36,846 nt of DNA, from IMG/VR virus record IMGVR_UViG_3300025674_000146, positions 1-36,846 of that record, one strand, 5' to 3'. Under the pieces are notes generated by a model. It was not told the origin of the DNA, did not search any database, and worked only from the letters and a program-made list of their open reading frames with translations. Shown one piece after another: positions 7,165-15,205 of this stretch. Origin of the DNA: a virus. The stretch's first letter is position 1; every line of letters begins with the position of its first letter. The position numbers were made by a program, and so were the translations under genes.

Positions 7165-7664
7165 AACGACTAGCTCCCCTGCTTCTTTTGGCGTTGTCGT
7201 GCGCCCCCGACGACCCGTTGCCTGCGGCGCCTGTTCGGTCGCCTGAACCGGTGCGGGTGGATTTGCTGGTGCCAACCACCACGACCACAACAACCACGAC
7301 CACCACCACGACGACAACGACCACGACGACGACTGCGCCACCGCTCACCGTCTTTAGAGACACGGTGGAACGCTGGCGTCCGATGGTCGCTGATGCGATT
7401 GCGTTGAACGGCGGCGGCGATGACGACGTGCATCGTTTCCTGCGGATCATGCAATGCGAGAGCGGTGGCGATCCCGATGCGAAGAACCCGAACTCTTCAG
7501 CGTCAGGGCTGATGCAGCACTTGACCCGCTTCTGGGACGACCGGTCTACCCGTGCCGGTTACCCCGGTGCGGACGTGTTCGACCCTGAAGCGAACATCTA
7601 CACCTCGGCGTGGCTTGCCCTGACAGCAGCAGAGGGCGGATGGCAGCATTGGGTGTGCCGCTAG
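7161..7664 (+). CDS. Lipoprotein lytic transglycosylase with poly-Thr linker
   Basis: This 167-residue protein has a lipoprotein signal with lipobox LALSC (lipidated Cys14), then a Pro-rich stretch and about 20 consecutive threonines (39-58). A small SLT/lysozyme-like domain follows, with catalytic Glu100 in MQCESGGDP, then NSSASGLMQH and a C-terminal GGWQHWVC. It should be anchored outside the membrane and cut peptidoglycan. The GTG start overlaps the integrase stop (GTGA), so it is expressed with the integrase rather than with the virion or lysis genes. That suggests a lysogen-expressed surface protein, perhaps affecting superinfection. This role is inferred. Confidence 0.8.
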   Translation: MKRLAPLLLLALSCAPDDPLPAAPVRSPEPVRVDLLVPTTTTTTTTTTTTTTTTTTTTAPPLTVFRDTVERWRPMVADAIALNGGGDDDVHRFLRIMQCESGGDPDAKNPNSSASGLMQHLTRFWDDRSTRAGYPGADVFDPEANIYTSAWLALTAAEGGWQHWVCR

Positions 7665-8026
7665 TACCCTCGCCGCCAAAGGTACTTAGCGAGGGCAATC
7701 AGCCGTGCCGGGTCATCTTTGGCTTGCCCAAGGGCGAGGTTGCAGGGGCTACAAACCAGCCCACGGATTTTGCCCGACGTGTGGCAATGATCGACAACCA
7801 GCCGTTCAGCTTCGTCCTTGCAGACAAGGCACCGCCCCTGCTGGGCATCGCATAGCTCCTCGTACTGGACGAGGCTGATGCCATACCGCATCTTCAGGTT
7901 GTGGTCCCTCATGTATTCCCGCTGGCAGTCGTCGCATCGGTTATGGACGCGCCTGCCGAACGTGGGAGAAAGGGTGTAAGCAGAGGGTCGTCTGCGACGC
8001 TTGCAAGCGACGCAGCGTTTCTGCAT
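7661..8026 (-). CDS. Recombination endonuclease VII-like HNH nuclease
   Basis: This 121-residue protein matches the phage endonuclease VII family. It has CVAC (5-8) and CDDC (31-34) in an N-terminal zinc ribbon, then YGISLVQYEEL, CLVC (66-69), the catalytic VVDHCHTSGKIRGLVCSPCN segment (Asp79, His80, Cys92, Cys95, Asn96) and a C-terminal helix. Endonuclease VII cleaves branched DNA before packaging. It is last in the late block, after the lysis genes. Its stop codon and that of the convergent lipoprotein gene are read from the same CTAG palindrome, leaving no space for a terminator. Confidence 0.85.
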   Translation of the reverse strand: MQKRCVACKRRRRPSAYTLSPTFGRRVHNRCDDCQREYMRDHNLKMRYGISLVQYEELCDAQQGRCLVCKDEAERLVVDHCHTSGKIRGLVCSPCNLALGQAKDDPARLIALAKYLWRRGY

Positions 8027-8029
8027 TGG

Positions 8030-8218
8030 TCAGGCCAGCGAGACCAGAATCCCGCAGAGCGTCAGGAGGATCGTGGCGAGAAGCCCGATCTGCCATCGCA
8101 GATGTGCGCTCATCTGCTCTAGCGCTCGCTCTACGGTGCGGTCGATCCGCTCAACGTCGTCGTAAAGACCTTGTAGCTCGGTCTCCACAACAGCCATCCG
8201 TTCGTCTAGCCCGTCCAT
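8030..8218 (-). CDS. XhlA-like membrane lysis protein
   Basis: This 62-residue protein has an N-terminal coiled coil (about residues 5-37, with LQGLYDDVERIDRTVER) and one C-terminal transmembrane helix (about 44-61, LLATILLTLCGILVSL). This is the layout of XhlA-type haemolysin/holin partner proteins in phages of Gram-positive hosts. It follows the endolysin gene by 8 bases. It probably modulates the holin or endolysin. Confidence 0.65.
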   Translation of the reverse strand: MDGLDERMAVVETELQGLYDDVERIDRTVERALEQMSAHLRWQIGLLATILLTLCGILVSLA

Positions 8219-8226
8219 GTCATCGT

Positions 8227-8856
8227 CTACTTCTTCTTCGCTTCTTTGCGAATCTTGTTGAGTAGAGCCTGCATGTGAGGCGACTCATAACAGCCGGTCA
8301 TTCGGCCCTTAGCGATCACTTCTCGCCAATGATTAGGCGAGTCAATGACGGCGGTGCCTTCGCCGGGGACGCCGACCCTGTATTCGTCTTTGCTGCTGTC
8401 GTAGGTTAGAAACATGCCGGAGCTTTCTGGTAGGGGGCCGTCGATCCAGCCCGAACTTGTAAGAGCCTGAAGGTGCCACCATTCGCTGCTGACCGTCTGC
8501 TTCAGGCCCCACTTGGCGAGGTACGGCTTGACTGCCTTGTCAGCTTGGGCGCGACTCACGCCTAGAGGACGTTTCAGGTCAACAGCGTGCCCGTAGCCGT
8601 CTGCCTGCTCCATGTGCCACGACCCTCGGGGTTTCCACGGATACGGGAAGCTCTTGCCGGTACGCAGAACACGGTCAGGGTTCGCTGCCAGGTTGCCACG
8701 ACCAGCCTTGTACCGGTCGTACAGCGCCTTCTGCTTGGAGTAAAGACGCACGGCAGGGTACGTCCCGTACCGTCTTAGGGCAGGCTCCGACAACAGCCCC
8801 CTGATGCGGAACTCCAGAATGGGGTGAACCCCACGAAGGTTGGCGTCCAAAGACAT
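8227..8856 (-). CDS. M15 (VanY-like) peptidase endolysin
   Basis: This 209-residue protein looks like a D,D-carboxypeptidase/endopeptidase of family M15. The zinc-site segments are SWHMEQADGYGHAVDL (His81 with His90 or Asp93) and SSEWWHLQAL (Glu125, His128). These enzymes cut the peptide part of peptidoglycan. Residues 130-205 form a C-terminal region with a KKEAKKK-like basic end that may bind the wall. No signal peptide is present, so release depends on the holin encoded just upstream, whose stop overlaps this start (ATGA). The spacing in the first metal motif is longer than classical VanY. Confidence 0.8.
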   Translation of the reverse strand: MSLDANLRGVHPILEFRIRGLLSEPALRRYGTYPAVRLYSKQKALYDRYKAGRGNLAANPDRVLRTGKSFPYPWKPRGSWHMEQADGYGHAVDLKRPLGVSRAQADKAVKPYLAKWGLKQTVSSEWWHLQALTSSGWIDGPLPESSGMFLTYDSSKDEYRVGVPGEGTAVIDSPNHWREVIAKGRMTGCYESPHMQALLNKIRKEAKKK

Positions 8857-9110
8857 CAGTCGTTCAGGTCAGCCTCGGTGCCACGCTCGGTGTTGACCAT
8901 CGACGGGTTCGCGCCCCCGATTGGCCCCTTGATGGCGGCGTAGCTCTTGACAATGGAGAGCAGACCGGCGACCAGAGATGCCTTAACAGCGTCCCCGATT
9001 GCCACGTCAAGCATCCCTGCCCCGTCGGTACCGACAAGGGCAAGGAACGTCTGGCAAACAGCCGCAATAGCGCGCTCGGCTGAATCCTTAAAGTTAGCGG
9101 TGGAAAACAT
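8856..9110 (-). CDS. r1t-type holin
   Basis: This 84-residue protein begins MFSTANFKDSAERAIAAVCQ and continues through FLALVGTDGAGMLDV to a hydrophobic helix (KASLVAGLLSIVKSYAAI). This matches the r1t holin family: a FxKDxxERAxxT-like N-terminus, a first hydrophobic segment, then a second one before a polar tail. It forms the membrane lesion that frees the endolysin. I chose the ATG at 9110 rather than a longer frame extension because the homologous pattern starts there. Confidence 0.8.
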   Translation of the reverse strand: MFSTANFKDSAERAIAAVCQTFLALVGTDGAGMLDVAIGDAVKASLVAGLLSIVKSYAAIKGPIGGANPSMVNTERGTEADLND

Positions 9111-9115
9111 GGTCC

Positions 9116-9298
9116 TTATTCTACGTCGTGTTTCTCGGTCAAGTCCATGATGACGCCCACCGTGTGCATAAATAATGCTGCTGCACTTATCCAAATGCCT
9201 TGGCGGAGAGTGCCGCCAGACATGGTGATGAGGACTAGGCCGGTTCCGCCGACAGTCCACGACAACCCTGCGATTTCTCGTAGCAATCGACGGATCAT
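9116..9298 (-). CDS. Small membrane protein, possible second holin
   Basis: This 60-residue protein has two hydrophobic segments (about residues 12-30 and 34-50, WTVGGTGLVLITMSGG and IWISAAALFMHTVGVIM), a basic N-terminus (MIRRLLREI) and an acidic C-terminus (LTEKHDVE). It is between a secreted protein and the r1t holin and its start overlaps the upstream stop (ATGA). A holin, antiholin or accessory lysis protein fits the context. The family is not recognised. Confidence 0.6.
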   Translation of the reverse strand: MIRRLLREIAGLSWTVGGTGLVLITMSGGTLRQGIWISAAALFMHTVGVIMDLTEKHDVE

Positions 9299-10512
9299 TT
9301 TTTGCTCTTTCTATTCGGTCCACCTTGTGACGGGGGAGCGCCACCTGCGCTCCCGGGGGTTGGTGCCGACGGACCCGGACGGGCAGCGAGCGGCACAGGC
9401 ATAGCTGTCGTAACGACAGCCGTTACAGCAATCACAGTTCGGCGCTGCGAGACAGTCACGTTTGACCCGGATGGGACATACGTCTCGGTTGCGCCAGCAA
9501 AAATGTCTACTTCAGCCTCAAACGCTTCTTTGATTTCGTCGTCGGCTTCTTGAATCGCTTTTGCGACCTGCCCAATCTGGTCGTCCGAAAGCTTGCCGTA
9601 GTCAATGTCCTCAATGATTTCTGGCGTGATGTCGTCAGGCGGCGGCAGGAGAGTCGTCGTCGTTGTCGGGGGGATCGTTGTCGTGGGGGGCAGCGAGGTT
9701 GTCGTGGTAGGCGGCGATGTGGTCGTCGTAGGCGGAACCGTCGTCGTTGTCGTTGTGGTCGGCGGCAACGTGGTAGTCGTCGTCGTGGGCGGCAGCGTCG
9801 TGGCCGGGGGAGCGGTCGTTGTTGTCGTTGTCGTCGTGGGCGGCAGCGTCGTGGTCGTTGTAGTGGTAGGCGGGACCGTCGTAGTCGTCGTCGTAGTCGT
9901 TGAAGTGGTAGATGGCGGAGGCTCCGTAGTTGTGGTCACCGGGACCGTCGTCGTGGTCGTTACCGGGACCGTAGTCGTCGTCGTCGTTGTTGAGGTAGTA
10001 GTCGTAGTCGTCGTTGTAGTCGTCGTCGTAGTAGACGATGTGGTTGTAGAAGTGGTCGTTGTCGTCGGAGCAGGGGCGTATCCGTCGTCGGACCATGAGA
10101 CGGTGCCTGACCCTTCAGGGACGGCAAGTCCCGCCTGCTCTTGGTATGTGCGGAATCGAAGGACATAATCTCCCGGTTGCAGGACCATATGGATTTTTGA
10201 TCCATAGCAGTTGTCCTGATCGTTATGGTTGCCGTCGTCGTCATCAACGATGACTGCGCCGGTGCTGTCAAAGAGGCGCAGCCACGGATCAACGGTCGTG
10301 GCATGATCTAATGGGCACGCCACGTTGGTATCGAACGTGACGTGAAGAAGCATCTCCTCCTCCAAAGTGAAGGAGTGATCGTAGTAGGTCTGGTCGCTGT
10401 CTAGCGAAACTGACGACAGGGCGACAGCGTGGGGGGCGAACCAAGCCAGCACGAAAACGCTCGCCAGAAGTACCTTGGCGAACTTGCGTAGTTTGGCCCC
10501 CCAGCCCCGCAT
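9295..10512 (-). CDS. Secreted or virion Thr-rich stalk protein
   Basis: This 405-residue protein starts with a signal peptide (basic MRGWGAKLRK, hydrophobic core to about residue 28, APHAVA cleavage region). Residues 32-148 form a beta-rich domain resembling pre-peptidase C-terminal (PPC) domains, with one Cys pair (Cys66, Cys102) and a very acidic VDDDDGNHND loop. About 140 residues (150-292) are nearly all Thr with Val and Pro. The C-terminus has an acidic helix, a YVPSGSNVTV strand and one hydrophobic helix (RRTVIAVTAVVTTAMPV), then a Gly/Pro tail. I infer a surface-anchored stalk protein. Being among late genes, it could act in adsorption control or lysis. Confidence 0.7.
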   Translation of the reverse strand: MRGWGAKLRKFAKVLLASVFVLAWFAPHAVALSSVSLDSDQTYYDHSFTLEEEMLLHVTFDTNVACPLDHATTVDPWLRLFDSTGAVIVDDDDGNHNDQDNCYGSKIHMVLQPGDYVLRFRTYQEQAGLAVPEGSGTVSWSDDGYAPAPTTTTTSTTTSSTTTTTTTTTTTTTSTTTTTTTVPVTTTTTVPVTTTTEPPPSTTSTTTTTTTTVPPTTTTTTTLPPTTTTTTTTAPPATTLPPTTTTTTLPPTTTTTTTVPPTTTTSPPTTTTSLPPTTTIPPTTTTTLLPPPDDITPEIIEDIDYGKLSDDQIGQVAKAIQEADDEIKEAFEAEVDIFAGATETYVPSGSNVTVSQRRTVIAVTAVVTTAMPVPLAARPGPSAPTPGSAGGAPPSQGGPNRKSKK

Positions 10513-10521
10513 TTGGCCTTT

Positions 10522-12078
10522 CTAAGAACCTTCGACGGCTTCCAGGCGGGCAGTCAGTTCCTGCACAGCTTTCACAAGCACCGGCACCATCTCGGAGTAG
10601 TTCAGACCCTCGTGCTCGCCGTCGTGCCACATGCCCGAACCTTCGGGGTCAATACCGGCAGCCTTAAGCGAACGGTGAACGTCTTGGGCGCTGAGGAACT
10701 GGCGGCAAGCAGCGTCGTCCTCATCCTTCCAGCGACCCTGGAACGGCTTCAGATCGTTTACGAAGTCAAGGCCGAGAGCGTCGCCCTTGCGTTCCTTGAG
10801 CGTCATGTCCGAGGTCTGAATGGTGCCGTTGACGGCGTAAACAGCAGTCCAGCGCAAACCGCTCTCGCCAAGCTGGATAGCGTTGTCGCTTGATGGCCTG
10901 AAACGGGTGTTGGTCCAAGTGGTGACGGAAGTGGAGTTGCAGGTTGCTGCAAACGTGCCGCCGCCTGAACTGAAGAAGCCCGTGTCGGTGTCTTCGATCA
11001 TGAAGCTGGGGTCGGCTGCGGTGCCGCCCGTAGCCCTGAAATCGGCTGCAACAACCGAGTTGGTGACAGTCAGCGACCCGAGCGTGCCGACCGACGTGAT
11101 GTTTGTCTGAGCAGCGGTCGTCAACGTGCCCGCAAGGTTCGTGGCCGACAGGGTGCCGGTGCTGGCGTTGTAGGTCAACGCCGACGCATCAGTCTCAAGC
11201 CCCTCGTTGCCGGTAGCTGCACCTGCAAGCACCGGGAAACAAGTCGTGTCCGTACCGGCGTCCGTCAACGTCGCAGTCGTAGCGACAGCAGCCGTACCCG
11301 ACGTGTCCTGATTGCCCGCCGTGTTCACGCCCGGAAGGTTGATGTTCGTCGTACCGTCAAACGACACGCCGCCAATCGTGCGCGCCGTCTCAAGAGCGGT
11401 CGCAGTCGTAGCGTTCCCAGTCGTGTCCTGATTGCCCGTAGCGTTCACACCCGGCAGGGTGATGTTTGCCGTGCCGTCAAACGACACGCCGCCGATCAGA
11501 CGTGCAGTCGCCAACGCAGTCGCAGTCGCAGCGTTACCAGTCGTGTCGTTCGACAACGTGCCGGTAATCGTTGCGTCGGTGTGATTGTGCGAATCGTCCG
11601 CAATCGTCGTCGTGATCGTGGCGTTCGCCGTGCCGTCAAACGAACCGGACGTGCCCGAAACGTCGCCGCTCAGAACAATCGTGCGACCCGTTTCCAACGC
11701 AGTCGCAGTCGCCACGTTCCCCGACGGGGTGACATACGCCGACCCGTGCGGAGTGCCGGTCGTCTGGTTGGCGTGCGTGTTCGCCTCCTGCAACGTCAAC
11801 GCAGGAACAACATGCTGCACCGTCGCACCGTTGTCGTGCGACGCCGCAGACGTGCCGTCAGCGCCACGAGTCGCAACAGTAAACGTGTTGCTAGACCGCG
11901 CCGAACACTCAATCGTTTCCTCAGCGGCAGCACCCAAGTCAATGACAATGTAAAAGTTGCCGTTGGTGCCGTCCGGGTAGGACGAACCGTCCGCCACGGT
12001 AATGCTGGTGGCACCCGACGTGATGGCACCGTTCAGAGTGGTGGACGGAACGCCGCCGTCAATGTCAATCGCAGCCAT
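10522..12078 (-). CDS. Tail fibre with C-terminal S74 chaperone (518 aa)
   Basis: This 518-residue fibre starts with a beta domain (MAAIDIDGGVPSTTLNGAI) that probably attaches to the tail. The middle has repeats of the type ATALETARTIGGVSFDGTAN with LPGVN and GNQDT, about 45 residues each, as in trimeric tail fibres. From residue 422 a C-terminal domain starts TSDMTLKERKG, matching the S74 intramolecular chaperone (SDxxxK motif), and ends in a coiled coil (VKAVQELTARLEAVEG). This domain helps trimer folding and is cleaved off in known members. Together with the 400-residue fibre it gives two receptor-binding candidates. Confidence 0.82.
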   Translation of the reverse strand: MAAIDIDGGVPSTTLNGAITSGATSITVADGSSYPDGTNGNFYIVIDLGAAAEETIECSARSSNTFTVATRGADGTSAASHDNGATVQHVVPALTLQEANTHANQTTGTPHGSAYVTPSGNVATATALETGRTIVLSGDVSGTSGSFDGTANATITTTIADDSHNHTDATITGTLSNDTTGNAATATALATARLIGGVSFDGTANITLPGVNATGNQDTTGNATTATALETARTIGGVSFDGTTNINLPGVNTAGNQDTSGTAAVATTATLTDAGTDTTCFPVLAGAATGNEGLETDASALTYNASTGTLSATNLAGTLTTAAQTNITSVGTLGSLTVTNSVVAADFRATGGTAADPSFMIEDTDTGFFSSGGGTFAATCNSTSVTTWTNTRFRPSSDNAIQLGESGLRWTAVYAVNGTIQTSDMTLKERKGDALGLDFVNDLKPFQGRWKDEDDAACRQFLSAQDVHRSLKAAGIDPEGSGMWHDGEHEGLNYSEMVPVLVKAVQELTARLEAVEGS

Positions 12079-13946
12079 CAGTAGGCCCCTTCAATAATCT
12101 TGAACCGTACCGTCACGGTTCCTTGTGCTTGACCAAAGTCGTCTTGCAGGTCAGACGGCGACTCAGCCGTCCAAATCAAATCCTCAATGATCCCGACGTG
12201 AGACCGAGACCCTTCTTGGAACGTCGTCAACGTGCGCTGCCGCCACAAAGAATCCAACGCATCTCGCTCTTCGACAATATCAACCCGCTCAGGCTCACGA
12301 TAGGGCACGTCTATGACAGACCGCAGCAGAATCGGAATCACAACGATCTGCGAACCCTGCGACCTCGGGTAAGCCTGAAGCGTCCACGACAGCAGCTTCG
12401 GACCTTTCGTGTTGTCCGTGCCGGACCGGGCGAGCTTGACCCGAACCTCATGCCGGGTGCCGGTCGTTTCGTCCGCAGAGAACGACGTGTCGTTTGCCGA
12501 CGTAGCCGCACCCAACGAATCAAACGTCCCCTCGTTGGCGGCAAGCATCACCGTGATGGTGCCGCCGTCAGCAAAGTCACCGTTCAGCTTGAAATTGACC
12601 GCCGTCTTGCGTTCCGCCAGCCCGTAGTTGATAAGACCCGAATCCAGCGAACCTTCTGCCACAAGGTCGGTGTCTTGGGCGTAGAAGCCATCGCCCGAAA
12701 CGGTAAACACACGCTTGTCGTCAAACGTCGCCACCGAATCAACATTGGCCTGCGAGGTCGCCATCAGGTCAGAGGCGTATGCGGGGACGAGGGCGTTGCG
12801 GTCCGACAGGTTCGCCAAGTCCATACGTCCAAGCCCTGACGACGTAGAGTCGTAGGCTTCCCAAGTGAACCAGACGTACTGTCCCTGACCCTCAAACGCC
12901 CGCACCGTCGAACCGGTCTCCACCAGGGCGCCTAGCGTCAAGTTGCCGTTCGTGTCCTGCACCGCCAGTCGGAAACCCTTGTTGGACCCGATCAGCAGGA
13001 ACCCGAGGTAGCCGTACACGCCCGACACGATCTCGCCGTCAGGCAACCGGCCAGCGACACTCGGTGCGGTCAGCGCCGTGCCGTCCGCCTGAAGCGTCAT
13101 CCGGAAGATTTCGCTCTTGTCGCCCGAGTAACCAGCAGCGTAAATGTGGTTTGTGCCCTCAGCGAACCCGACCCACGTCCAACTCGTGTCCTCATGCGAA
13201 TACAAAGGAGACGGTTTGGCGTGCGTGCCCGAGAACAGGTTGTTTTGCGTCATCTCGTACAGGTCGACGCCGTGACTTGCCATCACCCGGTTCTTGACAT
13301 ACGCAACATCGGTAATGTCGCCGGTGATCCACGACGACGCCGACGTACTGCCCGTGTCCGTCAAGTAGATGCCGCTTGCCCCCTGAGCGATCATGACGTG
13401 GTAGCCGGTCGAAGCCAGAGCCGTAATGTCTGCTGCTGCCGTGCCTGTCACCGCCGTGTACGACGGAGATGCAGCATACGGATCGGTCGTAAACCGTGCC
13501 GTCTGCCCGTCAGCCACATACAACCGCCCGCCCGCAGCCAACACCTTCAGATTCGTGTTAGACGACGACAAGCTCTCTGCCGTGTCTGGCAGCAGCGACA
13601 GCCTGCCCCGAGTCCAAACGTCAACGCCCTTAGACGAACGGAACCGTGCGCTGTCAGACGAGGGGCGGTCGTAGTCCGTCTGGCCCGCACCAATAAACCA
13701 CTCTTCAACGGACCGCCGCCACAAACCCTCAGGGTTGATTGACTGTGCGCCTACCGTGTCGCCCGTGTCCGACTGCTGACGCAGCAGCGGCACCGTCCGG
13801 AACTGGTAGCCCTCACGCTGCTCCCAGTCAATGAAGTAGCCACGACCGCCAATAGCGATGTCGAAACGTCCCGGTACGTCAGCGCTCAAACCACCGGCAG
13901 TACCGGTGAACATCACCGACGGGAGCGTAAGCGGAAGAGTCGGCAT
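12078..13946 (-). CDS. Tail nozzle / beta-propeller tail protein
   Basis: This 622-residue protein is beta-rich with several propeller-like strands (for example LAAGGRLYVADG, YVKNRVMASHGVDLYEM, YLGFLLIGSNKGFRL and VRAFEGQGQYVWFTWEAYD). Its C-terminal quarter resembles tail proteins that bind a baseplate or nozzle (GPKLLSWTLQAYP). Size, fold and position next to the connector-like gene suit a podovirus tail nozzle (T7 gp12-like role). This is inferred from architecture. The stop TAG is separated from the next gene by an ATG overlap. Confidence 0.6.
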   Translation of the reverse strand: MPTLPLTLPSVMFTGTAGGLSADVPGRFDIAIGGRGYFIDWEQREGYQFRTVPLLRQQSDTGDTVGAQSINPEGLWRRSVEEWFIGAGQTDYDRPSSDSARFRSSKGVDVWTRGRLSLLPDTAESLSSSNTNLKVLAAGGRLYVADGQTARFTTDPYAASPSYTAVTGTAAADITALASTGYHVMIAQGASGIYLTDTGSTSASSWITGDITDVAYVKNRVMASHGVDLYEMTQNNLFSGTHAKPSPLYSHEDTSWTWVGFAEGTNHIYAAGYSGDKSEIFRMTLQADGTALTAPSVAGRLPDGEIVSGVYGYLGFLLIGSNKGFRLAVQDTNGNLTLGALVETGSTVRAFEGQGQYVWFTWEAYDSTSSGLGRMDLANLSDRNALVPAYASDLMATSQANVDSVATFDDKRVFTVSGDGFYAQDTDLVAEGSLDSGLINYGLAERKTAVNFKLNGDFADGGTITVMLAANEGTFDSLGAATSANDTSFSADETTGTRHEVRVKLARSGTDNTKGPKLLSWTLQAYPRSQGSQIVVIPILLRSVIDVPYREPERVDIVEERDALDSLWRQRTLTTFQEGSRSHVGIIEDLIWTAESPSDLQDDFGQAQGTVTVRFKIIEGAY

Positions 13947-14851
13947 TAGATGGCGTACTCCCGCACACGGAAGCTGCCGTGCTTATCGTTCAACCGGCGA
14001 CGCTCCGCACGGACACGATCCCGATACAGAGTCCGCAGGTTGGAATCAGCCTGCGAGAACGTGCCAGGAGGAGTCTCAGAACCACGCCGAGGACGAGCAG
14101 CGTCCACCTCGTTCAACGTGATTTCCTTACCGGCAGTCAGATGCAAAGCAGCCGCAATGCACAGCAGATCGGCAGCGTCTGATTCAAGTCCCGTAACCGT
14201 CTCAAACACGTCATCCAAACTTGACAAGCCTGCACTCAACTCGTGCTTGTACGTCGCCCGGATCGTGCAGCCGTTCGGGATGCCCCGATCAACCGCAATC
14301 GCAGTACCCGAAGCGAAATCGTCGGTGTTCGTGTTGCGGATCAGACGCACGTTCGGCAGGCGAGACCATTGCTTGCGGGCATCAGTTGTGGACTCCCACA
14401 ACACGTCAACAAGACCCAGCACGTTCGTAGACGAAGCAAGGTCGTAGCCGTTGACCGTTGAGTTGTACGTCACCTCAACAGTCGAAACAGCAAACAGCCC
14501 CTCGCTCGCCAGCATCGACACGGCGCTGTTCAACGCACGAAGAATCTGCGAATCCGAATAACGAGGGTTAACCAGCACCACCGCCTTGTCACCGGCAGCA
14601 GCAGCAACCGTGCCGTACTCGCCACGGTCAACGTCAGCAGTCAAAGCTGCACCGTCAACCGACCAGACATGCATGTCCTCAAGGCCAATCGAAATGCGCG
14701 AACCCATCGACAAAGCGTTCAACGGGCGGCTAAACGTCAACGTCTCAGCGCTGTCGCTGATCGCCCCGTTCAGCTTGTTACGAACTTCAGGTTGACCCGT
14801 CCGCAGATAGTCGTTGCGGGTCTGATTAATAAGAGCACCAACCGTTGTCAT
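13946..14851 (-). CDS. Head-tail connector / tail adaptor protein
   Basis: This 301-residue protein begins MTTVGALINQTRNDYLRTGQ, typical of adaptor or tail-tube A proteins of podoviruses. Its first 90 residues are beta-rich (VWSVDGAALTADVDRGEYGT). A helical part with LRALNSAVSMLASEGLF follows, as in connector proteins joining the portal to the tail. The C-terminus is basic with helices (LRTLYRDRVRAERRRLN). It sits directly upstream of the putative nozzle, the usual order. The assignment is by layout and context. Confidence 0.55.
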   Translation of the reverse strand: MTTVGALINQTRNDYLRTGQPEVRNKLNGAISDSAETLTFSRPLNALSMGSRISIGLEDMHVWSVDGAALTADVDRGEYGTVAAAAGDKAVVLVNPRYSDSQILRALNSAVSMLASEGLFAVSTVEVTYNSTVNGYDLASSTNVLGLVDVLWESTTDARKQWSRLPNVRLIRNTNTDDFASGTAIAVDRGIPNGCTIRATYKHELSAGLSSLDDVFETVTGLESDAADLLCIAAALHLTAGKEITLNEVDAARPRRGSETPPGTFSQADSNLRTLYRDRVRAERRRLNDKHGSFRVREYAI

Positions 14852-15126
14852 TTCAGCGTCGCCTCAAGTTTTGCTGCACCAGTTACCGTCTCGGGCTGCA
14901 CGCCATCCTTACGGAGTCGCCGGTAAGCGTTATTGTCTGCGTCCATCACTTTGTCGGCAGCGTTAATCGCCCAAGTGCCTGCCGACTCAATCCCTACCGA
15001 ACGAGACTTCTGAGCGAAGCACCCCCTGAACTTTCCAGGCATATGCCGGTCATCATCAGGCCAATACGTTCCGCAAGTATCAGTCTTGCAGCCGTCGCAC
15101 TTGACGAAAGTTTCGGGAGTATCCAT
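14848..15126 (-). CDS. Small Cys-rich protein
   Basis: This 92-residue protein starts MDTPETFVKCDGCKTDTCGT; CxxC followed by Cys and a later Cys (RGCF) could bind zinc. The rest is helical (GTWAINAADKVMDADNNAYRRL). The start at 15126 is chosen over an upstream GTG because of AGGTGAAAGAG. It overlaps the connector gene by four bases. Its role is unknown. The upstream gap contains a GC hairpin (CCCCACCTGGGG). Confidence 0.6.
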   Translation of the reverse strand: MDTPETFVKCDGCKTDTCGTYWPDDDRHMPGKFRGCFAQKSRSVGIESAGTWAINAADKVMDADNNAYRRLRKDGVQPETVTGAAKLEATLK

Positions 15127-15205
15127 GCGCTCTTTCACCTGTCGCTAAAGGTTCCCCACCTGGGGATGCCTGTATTCTAAACGCCAATAAAGCGTTGGTC
15201 CAGAA

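Noticed and set aside
9605-10168. Long plus-strand frames rich in Val over the poly-Thr region
   Set aside because: They are the complement of the Thr-rich linker codons of the minus-strand gene and have no independent features.
15018-15060. Minus-strand CTGATGA followed about 17 bases later by GAAA, hammerhead-like
   Set aside because: The intervening stem does not pair cleanly with the required first G-C pair, no stem I or cleavage site fits, and it is inside the Cys-rich gene.
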